A stretch of DNA of 64,000 bases from Rhodeus uyekii (GCA_037043235.1 JAWRVZ010000042.1:976501-1040500), one strand, 5' to 3'. Shown: positions 33,296-45,728, numbered from the stretch's first letter. The notes: a model not told the origin generated them from the sequence alone. Program-made: numbers and translations.

Positions 33296-36200
33296 TTACC
33301 GAAGATGCTGAGGAACCTCCACCTGAGAAGAATTCAAAGGTAAGATCCTCGTTTTGCTAAATTTGCACACAGCAAATCACCTTATTTATCATATACAATC
33401 AATAATAAAACCAAGACCATTTTTGTTTACGTATAATGTTTTAACTGTCTACTCAAACTATTTTCATTTTCCACAGCACCAAGGCATCTGCCTTATCAAG
33501 ACGGGCGAGATGCTTTCTATTCATAGCAGCAGTAAGTGTGAGGAATTTGTGTGGTCAGGACGCCTTGTCTGAGGATAACACAGAATTTTCCACTGCCACA
33601 TGAACAGAAGCTGGAGTTGATGTCAAATTGTTTTCACCACATTTATTCTTCTGTCATCGTTAGGGTCGTAACCATAGGTCCCCCACAATATTTAGAAATG
33701 TCCAAACTGTCCCCTCAATATTTAATATTCTTGTTGCTCGGCTGCACTCCATTGCCTACCACTGTTTTTGTTAGGATGATAATACGTTTTAAAAGCTATA
33801 TTTTTAGGCTGAGGCAGTCTAACAGCACTCAATGTCTAAATGATTGAGGTGACCAATTAGGCTTACAAAAGAAGAACTACTTTTATCATCCTTTTCCTTA
33901 TTCTCTCAAAACACCCATAAAGACTTTGGTTCCCCCAATGTTTAGTTACAGTCAATGTCATGAATCTAATATATATTGGATTGTGACATGTCACCTGTTA
34001 TATGTAGGTGTGTCAACAATGACAGATATGATCGCAACAGTTATTTGTGCTTAAACAGGGGCTTATTTGGGTTTTTATTTTATTTTAAACAAGATCTTTG
34101 TATTTGGCATAACTGCCTGGATGGAGTATATGGAGTATAAATCAGTCATTTGAGGTTCTATTTCATGTTGCCAAGAAGACAAGAAAGAAAGTCCAAAAGT
34201 GAGCAAGTACGTTTTTAGACACCCAGGGACAGCAAGAACTGATTAGAACGTCAATGTGTTTCTTGAAGGCAATGCAAATTGCTTTGGATAAAAGCGTCTG
34301 CCAGATGCATAAATGTAAAATGTTCGATACTCACCCTTCTGAGATTCCTGATGCTACTGCCTCTGATGGCGTCCATAAGTTGATCATGAGCGCAGCGTTG
34401 AGGTGTGGAAGGTCTGGAGTTCTCTCTGTCATTGATGGGTCTCAATGCATTCTTCAATTCCTTTAATATGCTGTTAGTCTCTGTTTGCTTTGCAGACCCT
34501 TTTTTGCCCTTTTTGGACTTGGATTTGGTGGTCCCATGCTGCTGTTTTTTGGAGGTGTCCTCTTGCCGCTTGATGACCTCTGCGATCATTCTGGAGGGAG
34601 TCTTCTTTTCTGTGATGGAGGCTTTGGGTGGAGGAGGAGGAGGAGGAGGTGGTGGTGGGGGAGGTGGTGGTGGAGTAGGAGCAGGGGGGGCGTTCTTCTT
34701 TGCCATGTCAATGTGTGGGAGCTTTGGAGATGACCATGGTGAACTCCTAGGGGATCCGTATGGAGAAGAGCTCTTTTGAAGGGAGGCCGTTCTTGGGTTT
34801 GTGGGTGTCGCTGCACCTCCTTGCTGTTGACGCAGCTCCTGCATTCTCTTCTGTCTTTGGAGGTCTTGGTTGCGGGTGAGAATGGTCGTCATGCTTATAC
34901 GAGGGCCTGGAAGGTCAAACTGATATCCCAACTTTAACAGTGTGGTATTCTCCCTCAGTAACTTTACAATCTCCATTTCTACCTGACCTCCACAGATGTG
35001 CCGTTGGTTGTGAAATCGCATTTCCGTAAGAGTTCTGTTTCGGGTAAGGGCTTGCACCAATGCCAGGATACCCCTCCCAGTAATAAAATTGGACTCAATG
35101 TTAAGATTTGTGATGTTGCAGTTTTCTCTCAGCATCTTGGCAATGGCAAAAGCCACCTGGTCATCCGCATGTGTGTTGGCAAGACTAAAGTTTCTTACGT
35201 GTGTGTTAGAACGCAAGGCCTCTGCAAATCGGATAAGAGTGTCTTGGGAGATATTATCAATGTTGTTGAGGTTGACTTCGGTAGTATCTGGGTCATGGTT
35301 GAGAATCTTTTCCAGAACCTCATCCACCACAGTGGGGTTTCCGGACATGCGACTTGGCTCCTGAACTTGGACCTTTGGTTTGCCCATCAGTGGAGAGTGT
35401 CGTCTTACAGGCTCTGCTATTTTGTGATTGGACTGACCATTGAAAGACCAACCCTGCTGAGATTGAGCAGTACAATCTAGTGACCGTGCCATTTTAGGAC
35501 TGTTGTCTTCTGTTTCTTCTTCTTCCTCTTCTTCTTCTTCTTCCGCCGCCTCCTCTTCTTCCTCCACCTCCTCCTCTTCTTCTGTCACTGGTTCATCCGA
35601 TTCACTTTCTTCTTCTTCCTGTTCTTCTTCAAGGTCTTCTTCAGCGTTCTGGTATTTCTGTGCATCTTTCTCATTTTCTTCAGCCTCGTCTTTTTCATCC
35701 CCAGATTCTTCAGTGTCACTCTCAGTTATTCCTTCCTCCTCTTCTCTGCCGTCGTCTTCTTTCTGGAATTGTTAAATTCAATGTTAGAAAAGTATTGGTG
35801 CTATTGGTCCTGGAGCAATTTTAAGCTCTGGAATCCCAGCCTTATGGTGACCTTTCAAATAATTCCTTTTCCCAGATAATAAAGGCATGTAGTACATTAT
35901 TTGGATATTTTATCAAATGTTAGCCAAAAGGCAACTGGTATTCAACAACAATTCAAGTTCGTATTAATTGAATATAACATCTTTTAGTTTCAACCAACAC
36001 TCTCAGAAAAAAAGCACAAATTAGTGTTACAAGGGATACTTGTCACGTTGTAAGCAACTTTTTTTTCCCTAAAGGGTAAAGATTAGGGTTCTAGTTGTAC
36101 CATAATATAGTAGGGTTGTAACAGTACATGTATTCGTCCTGAACGGTCACAATTTGGTGCATACAGTCAGATGAAAAATGTAAATGCGCCAAACTCGTTT

Positions 36201-36708
36201 CAAAACATGAACCCAACCCGAGGTACGTACCAAACAATGACTTCTGTGTACCATTACATCCCTATATTGTAGTTCATTTTACTGCCTTACAGGTGCATAT
36301 TACTACACTAGGTACCAATTTGTACCCTTCAGGGATAAATAAGGTACAAAATGTGTACCTTTGAGGTTTAATCCCCCATTGACATGTTGTCGCACCCCTG
36401 GTTAGTGCTTGAGGTTGTGGATCACTGACCTGTCCAGGGCTCGTGGAACCGATTCTTTCCTCCTCCAACAGTTTTCGCGTCTCATTTTCCCAGTATTTCA
36501 TCAGAGCTTCCCTGCTGAACGTTCCAGTGGGAGTCTTTTCTGTCTGATCTCTCTGTCGCAGTCCGATGGGAAGATTGTCGTCTGGGTCAATATCAGCCAA
36601 CTCCTTCTCCAGCTCCTGGAGTTCCTCAGCAGTCAACGAGGCCAACAACTCGTCTTCATCTAAATCCTCGTACTTACTCAGTTCCCGTCGGTAGCCAAAT
36701 GTACTCAT
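33296..36708 (-). CDS. lmod2: Leiomodin-2, muscle actin filament nucleator
   Basis: Three coding exons on the minus strand, 36708-36430, 35762-34335 and 33322-33296, join in frame to 577 aa (human about 547). Exon 1 encodes the N-terminal tropomyosin/actin-binding segment starting 'MSTFGYRRELSKYEDLDEDE', with 'TPTGTFSREALMKYWE' at about 59-74. Exon 2 opens with a long Glu-rich acidic stretch (about 94-170), then the tropomodulin-type leucine-rich domain (about 234-395; 'DPDTTEVNLNNIDNIS', 'FHNQRHICGGQVEMEIVKLL'), a proline run (about 450-466), a basic stretch and the WH2 domain ('AHDQLMDAIRGSSI', about 550). Exon 3 has only 27 coding nt, reading 'VEVPQHLR' and stop, which matches the leiomodin C terminus. 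It nucleates and elongates thin filaments in striated muscle. It is convergent with wasl, as in human. Confidence 0.96.
34216..34320 (+). repeat. SINE copy beside the lmod2 exon 2 donor
   Basis: Lacks the tRNA head but has 'AGCAAGAACTGATTAGAACG' and the tail 'TTGCTTTGGATAAAAGCG'. It ends about 14 nt from the splice donor of lmod2 exon 2 (exon edge 34335). Confidence 0.75.
35763..36429 (-). other. lmod2 intron 1 with MITE fragments
   Basis: Contains 36111-36268, whose ends 'TAGGGTTGTAACAGTAC' and the reverse complement of 'GTACCATTACATCCCTA' are near-matching inverted repeats of about 17 bp, so it is probably a small MITE. Next to it, 'ACTCTCAGAAAAAAAG' at about 35999 resembles another fish MITE terminus. 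Confidence 0.5.
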
Positions 36709-36819
36709 GGTTTTAGTGAAAGTCCTGGTTATTTCTCAGTATTGGTACATCAGATCTTTTGAGTGATCTGGGATCTTATGAGTGGTGCGATTGAGAGTGA
36801 GCACTGGTGGGCAGCTGGA

Positions 36820-36825
36820 GGGGGT
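36820..36825. promoter_or_regulatory. E-box upstream of lmod2
   Basis: CAGCTG about 110 bp upstream of the LMOD2 start codon, within 'GTGGGCAGCTGGAGG'. CAGCTG is a myogenic bHLH site, and LMOD2 is a muscle gene. A single site this short is weak evidence. Confidence 0.25.
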
Positions 36826-36859
36826 CTTAAGAGTAGGATCAGAGAGACGCAGTACAAAG

Positions 36860-37960
36860 CCCCAGCCCATGATGTCGTTGCTTTTTTGGGAGGTAGGAGT
36901 CAATCAGACAGAGCTGCAAAAAGCATGTGAGCTCACATGCCACAGTGAGGCAAATGCTGAATGTATTGTTCATGTCCAAAATAAGCAGACAGACTCTGAG
37001 ATCGCTTAGATAGAAATGGTAATGTCCTTATAATAGCAAGTCGTCTTTACCAGCATAATTGAATTTGAAACACTTAAATGAGTAAAAACTATTCTATATG
37101 GCTCTCTTTATTGTGTATTTACTGGTGCATGAAATGAAATCACAATTAATGTTAGTATCACTCCACAAAACATCTTTAATAGCTAAATTATGCTAATTTT
37201 GAGCTTTAAAAGGTACAATTTAGTGTTGTTGACATCAAGAGTATCCTCAGCTTAGAATTGGACCACCCAGAATACTGTTAAATGTTTTTAGTTTTTTCAT
37301 ATGCGGCAAAAATACCACATCAAGCTAAAGTAACACGTCACAGGCTAATAGTGAGGGGCAGATTATCCCAAGAACTGTTATCAGCCTGGCATGAACCATT
37401 GTGAGGATTTTAAAAATCCTCTTCTCTCTTAGCCTTTTACTGGTTTGGTCTCGCTTTTGATGTCATAATCAGGATTTAAAATTTGCTTTATTATTGCATT
37501 CTTCAAAGTATACGTCATAGAATCAAATCCCCAGCTTGCCTAAAAAGTAGTGAATCCAAAAAGAGGCTAAAGGTTAATATGGTGCAGATATAAATGGATT
37601 TCAAAGGCCATAAGCCCTGTGTGTGTGTGTAATGATCAGATTTGCCCCTTAGGATCCAAACAACCACGAAAGGGTAGATCTGTGTTTATGACAGGAACAC
37701 GATGTCCGCTGTATCTCTTGAGCCGCCGACTGGTGTTGACAGAGTAGGAATGTTGTTGCTCTGATAACAAGGGTCTCTGACAATACCAGCTTCCGCAAAA
37801 TCCTCCGTTTTGTTGGATTAGGGCCAGTATGAATGATGTTGAAATTTAAAATGTATGCAAAATTGTTCTGGTTTAAAATGTAATGCAATTTTTAGCATGA
37901 GATAAAAGTAACCGTCAAACTGTTTCCAGAATAAATCTTTTCCAGAGTGATGTAGGCTAT
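36860..37960. other. Intergenic DNA upstream of lmod2, nothing recognised
   Basis: No exon or RNA gene is visible. The small open frames have no recognisable protein similarity. The muscle promoter of lmod2 should lie in its right-hand flank, but I see no TATA or CArG box that I can defend. Confidence 0.5.
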
Positions 37961-38463
37961 TTAAAGTCCCACTGAAATGCCTTGAAACGCTCAGCATTAT
38001 TCAGTGTGTTGATGTGATTTCAACTGAAACAGAAAGTGAGGGCGGGGCATATCCAGAAGATCCTCCCCTTAAAAAAATATCCAATAGTGTTTAATTTCTT
38101 TCACAACTCAGAGCCGTTGAGCTTGATAAAGTCACAGTTTCCTCCTGATCTCTAAACGTTTCTCCTCTAATCTCCTGCATATCTCTTTAAAACATCATTC
38201 TGTGCAGAACTCAATGAAGGTGCTTATAATGTAGGGGGCGGGGCTTCAGATTCTAGAGAGTGTTTGATTGGACAGAAAATCTAATGAGAAGTTGAAGTGA
38301 TGTCATCAAAATCATTGATCCATATTGGTGAAAGTGAGAGCCTGTACGTTTTGAATGCTTATATTTTCTCAATAGGAATTTTGTCATTGTTTTGTAGCGA
38401 ACAAGCTTAGTAAGACTAACATTCATACTAAAAGCTGAAAAACGTAACTTTCATGGGGACTTC
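37961..38463. mobile_element. 'AAAGTCCC' family element
   Basis: Starts TTAAAGTCCCACTGAAATG and ends CATGGGGACTTCA, so the outer 7-8 bases are inverted. The interior has no coding capacity. Partial copies lie at 6761-7024 (right part) and from 8853 (left part). TTAA at the left edge would suit a piggyBac-like origin, but the right edge does not keep TTAA. Confidence 0.55.
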
Positions 38464-38609
38464 ATATTAGCATATATTTACTCACTGCAGGCTATTTAAA
38501 GTAAATCATATCCAGGTCAAGTTTCACACCAAAATCAAAAACAAAGACGCATATTTTGCACCAGGCCATAAATAATTAATTGTAAAAATCAAACCTTCTC
38601 ATTACTATA

Positions 38610-38615
38610 TTTATT
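38610..38615 (-). terminator. Possible poly(A) signal for asb15
   Basis: AATAAA on the minus strand about 155 nt past the ASB15 stop codon, in AT-rich sequence. Confidence 0.4.
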
Positions 38616-38770
38616 TATTCATTTATTATGGTTTCAGGGTGAAATTTGACCTTGTGAATATGTTTTGTGAGCATTAACTAATGAAAAGGATTTAATCACA
38701 ATGGCATTGTTTTGAAAAAAACTGACAAATAAAACAAATTGGAATAAAATACATGTAGATACATATATAT

Positions 38771-41700
38771 CTAGTGTTCATCCATTCGACCATAGACATC
38801 ATATTCTTTGTAGAGCAGGAAGTTCTTCAGCATCGGGGGGAAAGGAATGGTGCTCATAAACTCTGGGTCATTCAGTCTTCTCAGTGTCATATGTTTCCTG
38901 ATAACCAACCTGGCCTGGTGTTTCAGAGGCTGTGGGTTCCCTAGCACCAAACAGACATTAAGAAATAGCTATTTTTTGTTTCATACAGGTTTGGAACGAC
39001 ATGATTTCTGAACAGAAGTGTCTTACTGAGGATGTCACAGATGTTGGGCCACTCCTCTTGTCTCTCCAGAATGCGTGTCAGTTTGGAGCAGATGTGCACG
39101 TGACTCACATAATCCAGGAGCGTTCGCACCACCTTCCCAGCCAAGTGCGCCATCCACGACACATTAATGAACTCGCAAAACTTGAAAACACACAACAGAG
39201 TGCAAGGTTAGGTCACATGTAAATATAGACATTGGACATTGGGAGAATTCACTAGAGACGAAGTGCAAGCTCTTGTTGCATTGTTGCAGTGATCTCAATA
39301 GCATGCATTAATGCACATCTCTTTAAAACAACAGAACATTAATTAGCAACAATTCACTCTATGATATGCAGAAGCCCTAAGAGACCATGCATTATTCTTG
39401 TTTTCTTGTGATCACAACTTTACATAACAAAATGTGGTTATAACTGCAGTAAAGTTGGTTTATGTTCTAGACCAGTGTTTTTCAACCTTTTTTGAGCCAA
39501 GGTACATTTTTTCACAAGGCACACCACCAACCGAAAATGTAAAAAAAATGAAACTTTGTAGCCTATATTAACAATATATAGTCATTCTTATCAAAGTGTA
39601 TTGAATGGGTATCAAATAACAACAAAGAATATAAAGTATTTTAGGATTAATTTGTTTAAAAAAAAAGTTTTTAGACCAATTAGTTGAAATTGAATCATTT
39701 TCCACGGCACACGTGACGATCTCTCATGGCACACTAGTGTTCCACGGCACAGTGGTTGAAAAACACTGTTCTAGACATTCATTAAACGTTCTTTCCTTCA
39801 ACATTTAATGACATTTCATGAATTTATGATGATTGGGAGGCTTATAACGAATTCTAAACTGTGATATTAATGTCACCCACAACAGGGAGCCTTATATAGC
39901 ATCAGAATGATTATGCTATATATTGTAATTTCTGCAAAAAAAGATGGACTTTGCCATTGGTGTTTGGGGGTCAGAATTATCATTTATGTGCATCTGAACG
40001 AGATACACCATGAACTGCGAGTTGTGATTGATTAGTGATTGATGTCAGTTGATTTAGAAGAAAACATGTGCTGTCTAATGAATGTACAATATCAAAACAA
40101 CCTTAGTTCAAATTAAATGAGAAAATATAATATATAATATATCCTCCTGAACATCATAAATTCATTAAATTTTGGTAAAGTTTGGTCATATTTGTGTCCA
40201 CCATGATTTAATGTTGAAGAAGATCGAATGTCTAATGAAAATCTAATATTAAACAACTTTATCGCAGTTAAAATTGCATTTTGTTTCTATCAAGATCACG
40301 AGAAAACAGGTATTGTTATGTGGGGATCAAGAGAAAATTGAGTCAGTTAGATCACCCAAATTGAAAATGATCCCATAATTTACTCTCCCTCAAGCCATCG
40401 TATGTGTATATAACGTACTTCTTTCAGCCAAACACCTATTTTTCTTACAAAAACGCATGGCTTTGCTTCAGAAGGTATTTTATTAACCCCTGGAGCTGTA
40501 TGGATTACTTCTATGATGGATGAGCTTTTTGGCCTTTAAAATATAATGTACCATTCACTCTCATTGTAAAGCTGGGATGAGCCAGATATATTTTTAAATA
40601 TAACTCTGATTGTGTTTGGCTCAATGAAGTCATATGCACCTAGAATAGCTTGAGGGTGAGCAAATTATGGGATAATTTAACATTTGGTGCGAACTATCCC
40701 TTTAAGCTGGTTTTCAAGTGGTTACTGAGTAATACGCAGGGTTTGGTTCATGCATAAGTGGAGCAATTGTTTAGTGAATTCAGCCCATTGGTTTCCAGAC
40801 ACCACAAACGATGCTTACGGTCACTTTGTCTGGATTGATTTTGATTTGGCATGACTGGCTATGAAACTCTCTCCATGTGTATGTCGCTACAGGGTTGTCA
40901 TGATAACACTCAAAACAGCTTTCTGCACGGTATCCATTGTTAAGGAGCAGACGCAGCATCATTTCATCCTTGAGGCAGTACTGCAGTGCCGTGGGAAATG
41001 CGGTGTCACTGATGACAGAGAAGACGCAGTTGACGTCCGCCCCATGGGCGAGAAGCAGCCGCACCAACTCGTATTTCCCAGCTCTGACCGCCACCAAGAG
41101 GCAGCGCAGAGGGTCTAGGTCCGGTTTTGCTCCTGCTTTCAGAAGCATCTCAGTGCAGGTGACGTCTCCATTGCAGATGGCGAAGTACAGCGGGGTTTTC
41201 CTCATGTCACCGTAGTTTTCGGAAATATGGCAGCCCAAGATTGGGTTGACGTCAAAGCCTTTTTCGATGAGCAGCTCGAGGCAGTCAGCGTGACCTCCGT
41301 CTGCCGCAGAATGAACTGGACTCATACCAGACAGACGGATGGCCCTCTTAGTGGTGATGGGAATGAAGGTCCTCAAGGCCCTGTCAGTTTAAAAAGAGAC
41401 ACGCAATCTTTTATCATGGCAGAGATGTTGGTGTAGTTTGTGAGGTTGATTTGGCATGCTCTCACAGGTAGTGCCCTTCGTAGGCTGCGCGGTGGATTGG
41501 CAGTTGACTGCAAAGGCTGGCCACATTAGGACTGGCACCATGTTGTAAGAGTAGACTAATGCAGTCCAGGTTCCCAGAGCCTGCAGCGTCATATAACACA
41601 CTGTCTCCGTTTGAAGCTTGTGCGCTGGCGTCGCCCCCTAGAGGTGAAGCATTACATTTTTGGGGGTAGCTTTCCTGAAGCTCAATCAAGGTCATTGGTT

Positions 41701-44061
41701 CAATTCTCAGGGAAAGCAAGAACTGATTAGAATGTCAATCTGTTTCTTGAATGCAATGCAAGTCGCTTTGGATAAAAGGGATAAATGATAAATTTATGCA
41801 TTTATCACTTTGGATAAAAGTGATAAATGCATGAATGTAAATGTAAAATCTGCATTATTAAGTAGGGCTTTTAAGTGACTTTTATAAATGAACATTTGAA
41901 AAAAAACATTACTGATGTGCATCTTGAAACAAAACAATGACAATGACATTTTAAGTTTTATTATTGCTTTCAGGAAAACAGCTCAAGCATGCATTTTTAT
42001 CTGGCACTAACTTAAACCTTGTCTGTGGAACCGGAGAATTAAGGTTTTTTTATGTTTTAATATTGCAAAACAAACAAAAAAAGTATTCATAAAAATATTT
42101 TTTTTACTGGGGTTCAAGACTTAGTGAAATATTATTGTGGCCCAGTAAAACGTCACTTATAAATTAATCTTTCAAAAAATCATGTTGTGTTTTTTTCTGT
42201 CCACTGTTTGGAATCAGAACCAGCAATCCCCGATTCATCAATGAATCACTCTTTTGAATTATTCAGTGTCTGAATGAATGTTCTTGCCAAATGAATTAGT
42301 TCACTCATACACTGATAATCTATATTTAAATATAGTGAACCAAAATGTTACAATTTTTAGCTATTAGCTAAACAAACTAATTTACTGAGTGAATCAACAT
42401 TATTGTTGAATTTGATTACTAGGGAAATTATAATTCCCTGCAAGATTCAAGTATTTGTCTGTCACCTGTAGGTAACATTTAACAGTAATTGTTCAGCGAC
42501 GGATGTAGAGTTGATTCCTGGTCAGACTGTGCTTAAGCCTGACTCACCATGTTCGATGAGGATTGCCAGTATTTCTGGATGGCCGTACTCTGCTGCGATG
42601 CCCAGCGGTGTGACCCCGTGCCCATCTCGTCCCGTCACCTTCCCGCCGTGTCTCAGTAACAGCATCAGGATATCCACACAGCCCACCTTAGCGGCCTCAT
42701 GTGTGGCCGTCCACTTCCTCAAACACACCTGCTCCACAAAGGCGCCTCCCATTATAAGTGCATGAACCATATCGTAAGAGTTTGACCTCACAGCTGCAAA
42801 GGATATAAATTAGGATATTAGTTATATTTCACCTCAGATTATGTCAGAATATTGGAATCATTTTATATACTGTAATAAAATACATATACCACACACACAA
42901 ATATTATTTTAAATACATATTTATGTGTGTGTGTATACAATTGTATTTGTGTGTATACATATGTATATGTGTTTCTACATTTATTCTATATAGCAAATAG
43001 ACTATATATAGACTTATATATAATAAATAAATAATTATTTAATGTTTATTTGTTTATTTTATGTTTTAGGATTTTTTTTCATTGGATTGACATTATTTTT
43101 GAGCTGATTAAACATTTATCCTAAATCTAATTTGCTTACTGTAATTTATAAACATACATACACATTTAAAACGCAATAAAACGTCTAAAACGTTTAATTA
43201 ATTACAATTTATTGAATAGATTTGGGGTGAAATTTAAAGTTTTTACATTTCTTCACCTGGTAATTAATTTAGTCTAAAATAAATCTGCTTAACTTCTTAT
43301 TAGAGACAAGATTAATTTCTCTTTTGTGTTATGTTGTTACCCAGGAGGAGGGGAGTCTCATTCCTGCTGTTCATGTTGTGTGGAGATGCTCCGTGTTGGA
43401 GAAGAACCTTCACGTTCTCCACATGTCCCGCTCGAGAAGCCAGAGTCAGAGCAGTGTCTCCATCGGCAGTCATCTCCTCCATGCTCAGCTCATAGGATGC
43501 TGTACAAGACGAAAAATCCCCGGTATACATACCGCAGCATTATTTGCTTATCGAACTAATTGACACTCATTTGTTTAACACAGGCACGTTGCATCACCTC
43601 ACCCAGGAGGACGATATCTAGCACACGGGCATCTGGCTGGACAGACGCTCTGTGCATCGGAAGCCAACCTCTGCTGTCTCTTTCCCCATAGGCAGCGCTG
43701 TACTTATGCAGTTTCCTTAGTGTCAACACATCACCTGGATAATATTACAGCACATTCAGAAAATCAAGCCATTGCCTAATCAGAGCATTGATATTTAAAA
43801 GTGCACACGGCTGATGTACCTTGATCTATAGCAGATAAAATGTTGAGGTTTTCATCACTGGCTGTTTCTAAAGAGCTGCATGAAACAATGAAACATGTTT
43901 CAAATATGCTTGAAATAAATAATTGCTAAGCATAGAACATGTTTGTGCATACCGTACCTTAGCGGTTCATTGAAAATGGTGAAACTGCAATCATCTTGGA
44001 GGCTCATTTGAATCGCATACTCAATAAGTTGATCTTCATCCAGTTGTTCCACATAATCCAT
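38771..44061 (-). CDS. asb15: Ankyrin repeat and SOCS box protein 15
   Basis: Nine coding exons on the minus strand: 44061-43958, 43875-43820, 43734-43603, 43499-43341, 42793-42548, 41637-41466, 41380-40819, 39180-39027, 38940-38771. They join in frame to 584 aa (human 588). The start is the ATG at 44061, giving 'MDYVEQLDEDQLIEYAIQMS', a ubiquitin-interacting-motif-like N terminus as in ASB2 and ASB15. Tandem ankyrin repeats fill about residues 75-430 ('DGDTALTLASRAGHVENVKV', 'GHGVTPLGIAAEYGHPEILA', 'LPIHRAAYEGHYL', 'GMSPVHSAADGGHADCLELL'). The last exon is the SOCS box ('PLKHQARLVIRKHM'), which binds elongin B/C and Cullin5 to form a ubiquitin ligase, with the ankyrin repeats choosing the substrate. 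Expressed mainly in skeletal muscle in mammals. It keeps the order next to lmod2. Confidence 0.96.
39473..39768. mobile_element. hAT-type MITE with intact target duplication
   Basis: The 296-bp element starts CAGTGTTTTTCAACC and ends with its exact reverse complement GGTTGAAAAACACTG. It is flanked on both sides by the perfect 8-bp duplication TTCTAGAC (39465-39472 and 39769-39776). Eight-base duplications and CAGTG ends are typical of hAT elements. No coding capacity. It lies in asb15 intron 7. Confidence 0.92.
40344..40706. mobile_element. 'AGTTCACCC' family palindromic element
   Basis: The left end 'GATCACCCAAATTGAAAATG' and 'CCCATAATTTACTCTCCCTC' are mirrored at the right by 'GAGGGTGAGCAAATTATGGG' and 'GGTGCGAACTATCCCTTTAA'. 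This gives diverged inverted ends of about 45-55 bp. In asb15 intron 7. Confidence 0.65.
41667..41850 (+). repeat. SINE copy abutting an asb15 acceptor
   Basis: Nearly full length: head 'TAGCTTTCCTGAAGCTCAA', B-box-like 'GGTTCAATTCTCAGGGAAA', body and tail. The tail unit 'CTTTGGATAAAAG' is duplicated, with a 'GATAAATG' expansion between the copies. It begins 27 nt from the acceptor AG of asb15 exon 6. Confidence 0.85.
41851..42540 (-). other. asb15 intron 5, nothing recognised
   Basis: AT-rich with no exon, RNA gene or repeat that I can name. Confidence 0.5.
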
Positions 44062-45139
44062 CGTGTTTCGGAGATCAGACACGCAAACGAAACTCCAACC
44101 CAAAGAGAACTTCAGGTCTTCAGACGAATTATGAAAATATAAAATTCTGCTTTGCTTTGGGTGTAACTCTATCCTGAAAGTTTTTGATAACCTATCAGAA
44201 GAAATGCCATGCACCACCCAGCGCTGCAAAACACAGACTGAGTTTGTTATTGCATGTCCTGAAGGATATATTTAGTCCTGACCCGCTTTCTCTAGACACT
44301 TTGAGAATGCGGGTCACTTTGACACGATTAGGCAAGAGGGTTTGAGTTCTCTCACGTGCAGAGGCCCACAAACACACACAGTGTTTGCTCTTGAAACCTA
44401 AACAGAAGACATTAAAAACGGCACAAGTCTGATATGTGGTGGGTTTGATTTTGCAGGTTTTCTCAATTCTCAATCTCTCTATGCATTGTATTTTGGCCTG
44501 AGCTCAACACTCTGTAATCATATTAGACATTCAACAACTAGAACCACACATAGAGTGCAACACTCAGAGCCCTGAGTTTTGCGAGACATGTGCATCCTGT
44601 CTTTTGCAGACATGAGTTTCTCAGCTGAAAACCATCATACAGATACAAATAATGGTGTATAATCATACAGTTGAATTATATTTTGATACTTATTATTCAT
44701 ACAATAAAAACTCCAACAATATAAATGCACAAATGCACATCCTGGATGAGGATTATTTTGTTATATTTAGCTTTTATATTTGTGTTATGTAATGTCAGGC
44801 AACTGTTGCTGTTATCATGTTCAGTCTTTGAATGAAGTCTTGGAACCAAACTAATTTGTTTGATTTGTTATTGTTCATGTGTGTTAATAGTTAACTAGCA
44901 ACTAGCAGGTTAATTAGCAGGTGACCGAAGAAATTCCACTTCTCCCTGAAACGCCATCTAAGTCTAAGTCCAAGCAACGCAGGAGATAGAGATTCAACGA
45001 TCATCCTCGCACAGATCACTGAACTTTCTCTGTGGGTGCAGAACAGATCAGATGCATTGGAAAAATTGGATGCATTATAAAATAAGGTTAAGGAAATTTA
45101 ATTCAAAATGAGTCTATTCAACCAAACCATTTCTAAACA

Positions 45140-45365
45140 AAAAGCAAAAGTGATGTTGAAATTATATGTTCTTTCTGCGGAAATTATACTGAAAACATTA
45201 AGCATTTGTTTTGGTCCACAGATACACAGTGATTCTGGAAAGATGTTAAGAGATTACTGATACTGATAATACTTTTCTCTTATCCTATAAGAATGTGATT
45301 ATAGGTTATTGCATCAAGGACCATTACTTCATTATCAATTTAATAAAAGTTTTAAAATAAAAAAT
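45140..45365 (+). pseudogene. Decayed L1-type LINE, ORF2 C-terminal remnant
   Basis: The forward translation reads 'EIICSFCGNYTENIKHLFWS', then a stop, then 'FWKDVKRLL'. The pattern C-x2-C, HLFW and FW is typical of the C-terminal end of L1-clade ORF2 proteins in fish. An A/T-rich 3' end follows near 45345. It is interrupted by stops and 5'-truncated, so it is dead. Confidence 0.6.
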
Positions 45366-45459
45366 AAAAATGTGTATGCCAATTTTATAATGTGATGTCA
45401 AAATCTAAAAAGAACAAAGCCATCAAAACAACTGAAATAATCTAATAATTTGACATTTT

Positions 45460-45463
<4 letters not shown>

Positions 45464-45539
<76 letters not shown>

Positions 45540-45660
45540 TATATTTTTCCCCTCTTCTTCATTTCCCCTTTATTTTTTGTATTCTCTGTTGTATTGCACA
45601 TGCTGTTTATTAATAATGAATGATTGTTAATAATGATAAAAAATTGTGGAAAACTAAAAG

Positions 45661-45728
<68 letters not shown>

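Noticed and set aside
33178..33572. Plus-strand two-exon gene-like signal with ATG, donor at 33342, acceptor before 33477 and donor after 33531
   Set aside because: The reverse strand of the same DNA encodes the last coding exon and 3' UTR of lmod2 in the exact phase and with the expected C terminus. The plus-strand peptide matched nothing I know.
34254..35775. Long plus-strand frames, including Ser-rich and Gly-rich ones
   Set aside because: They are antisense shadows of the lmod2 acidic (Glu) and polyproline stretches.
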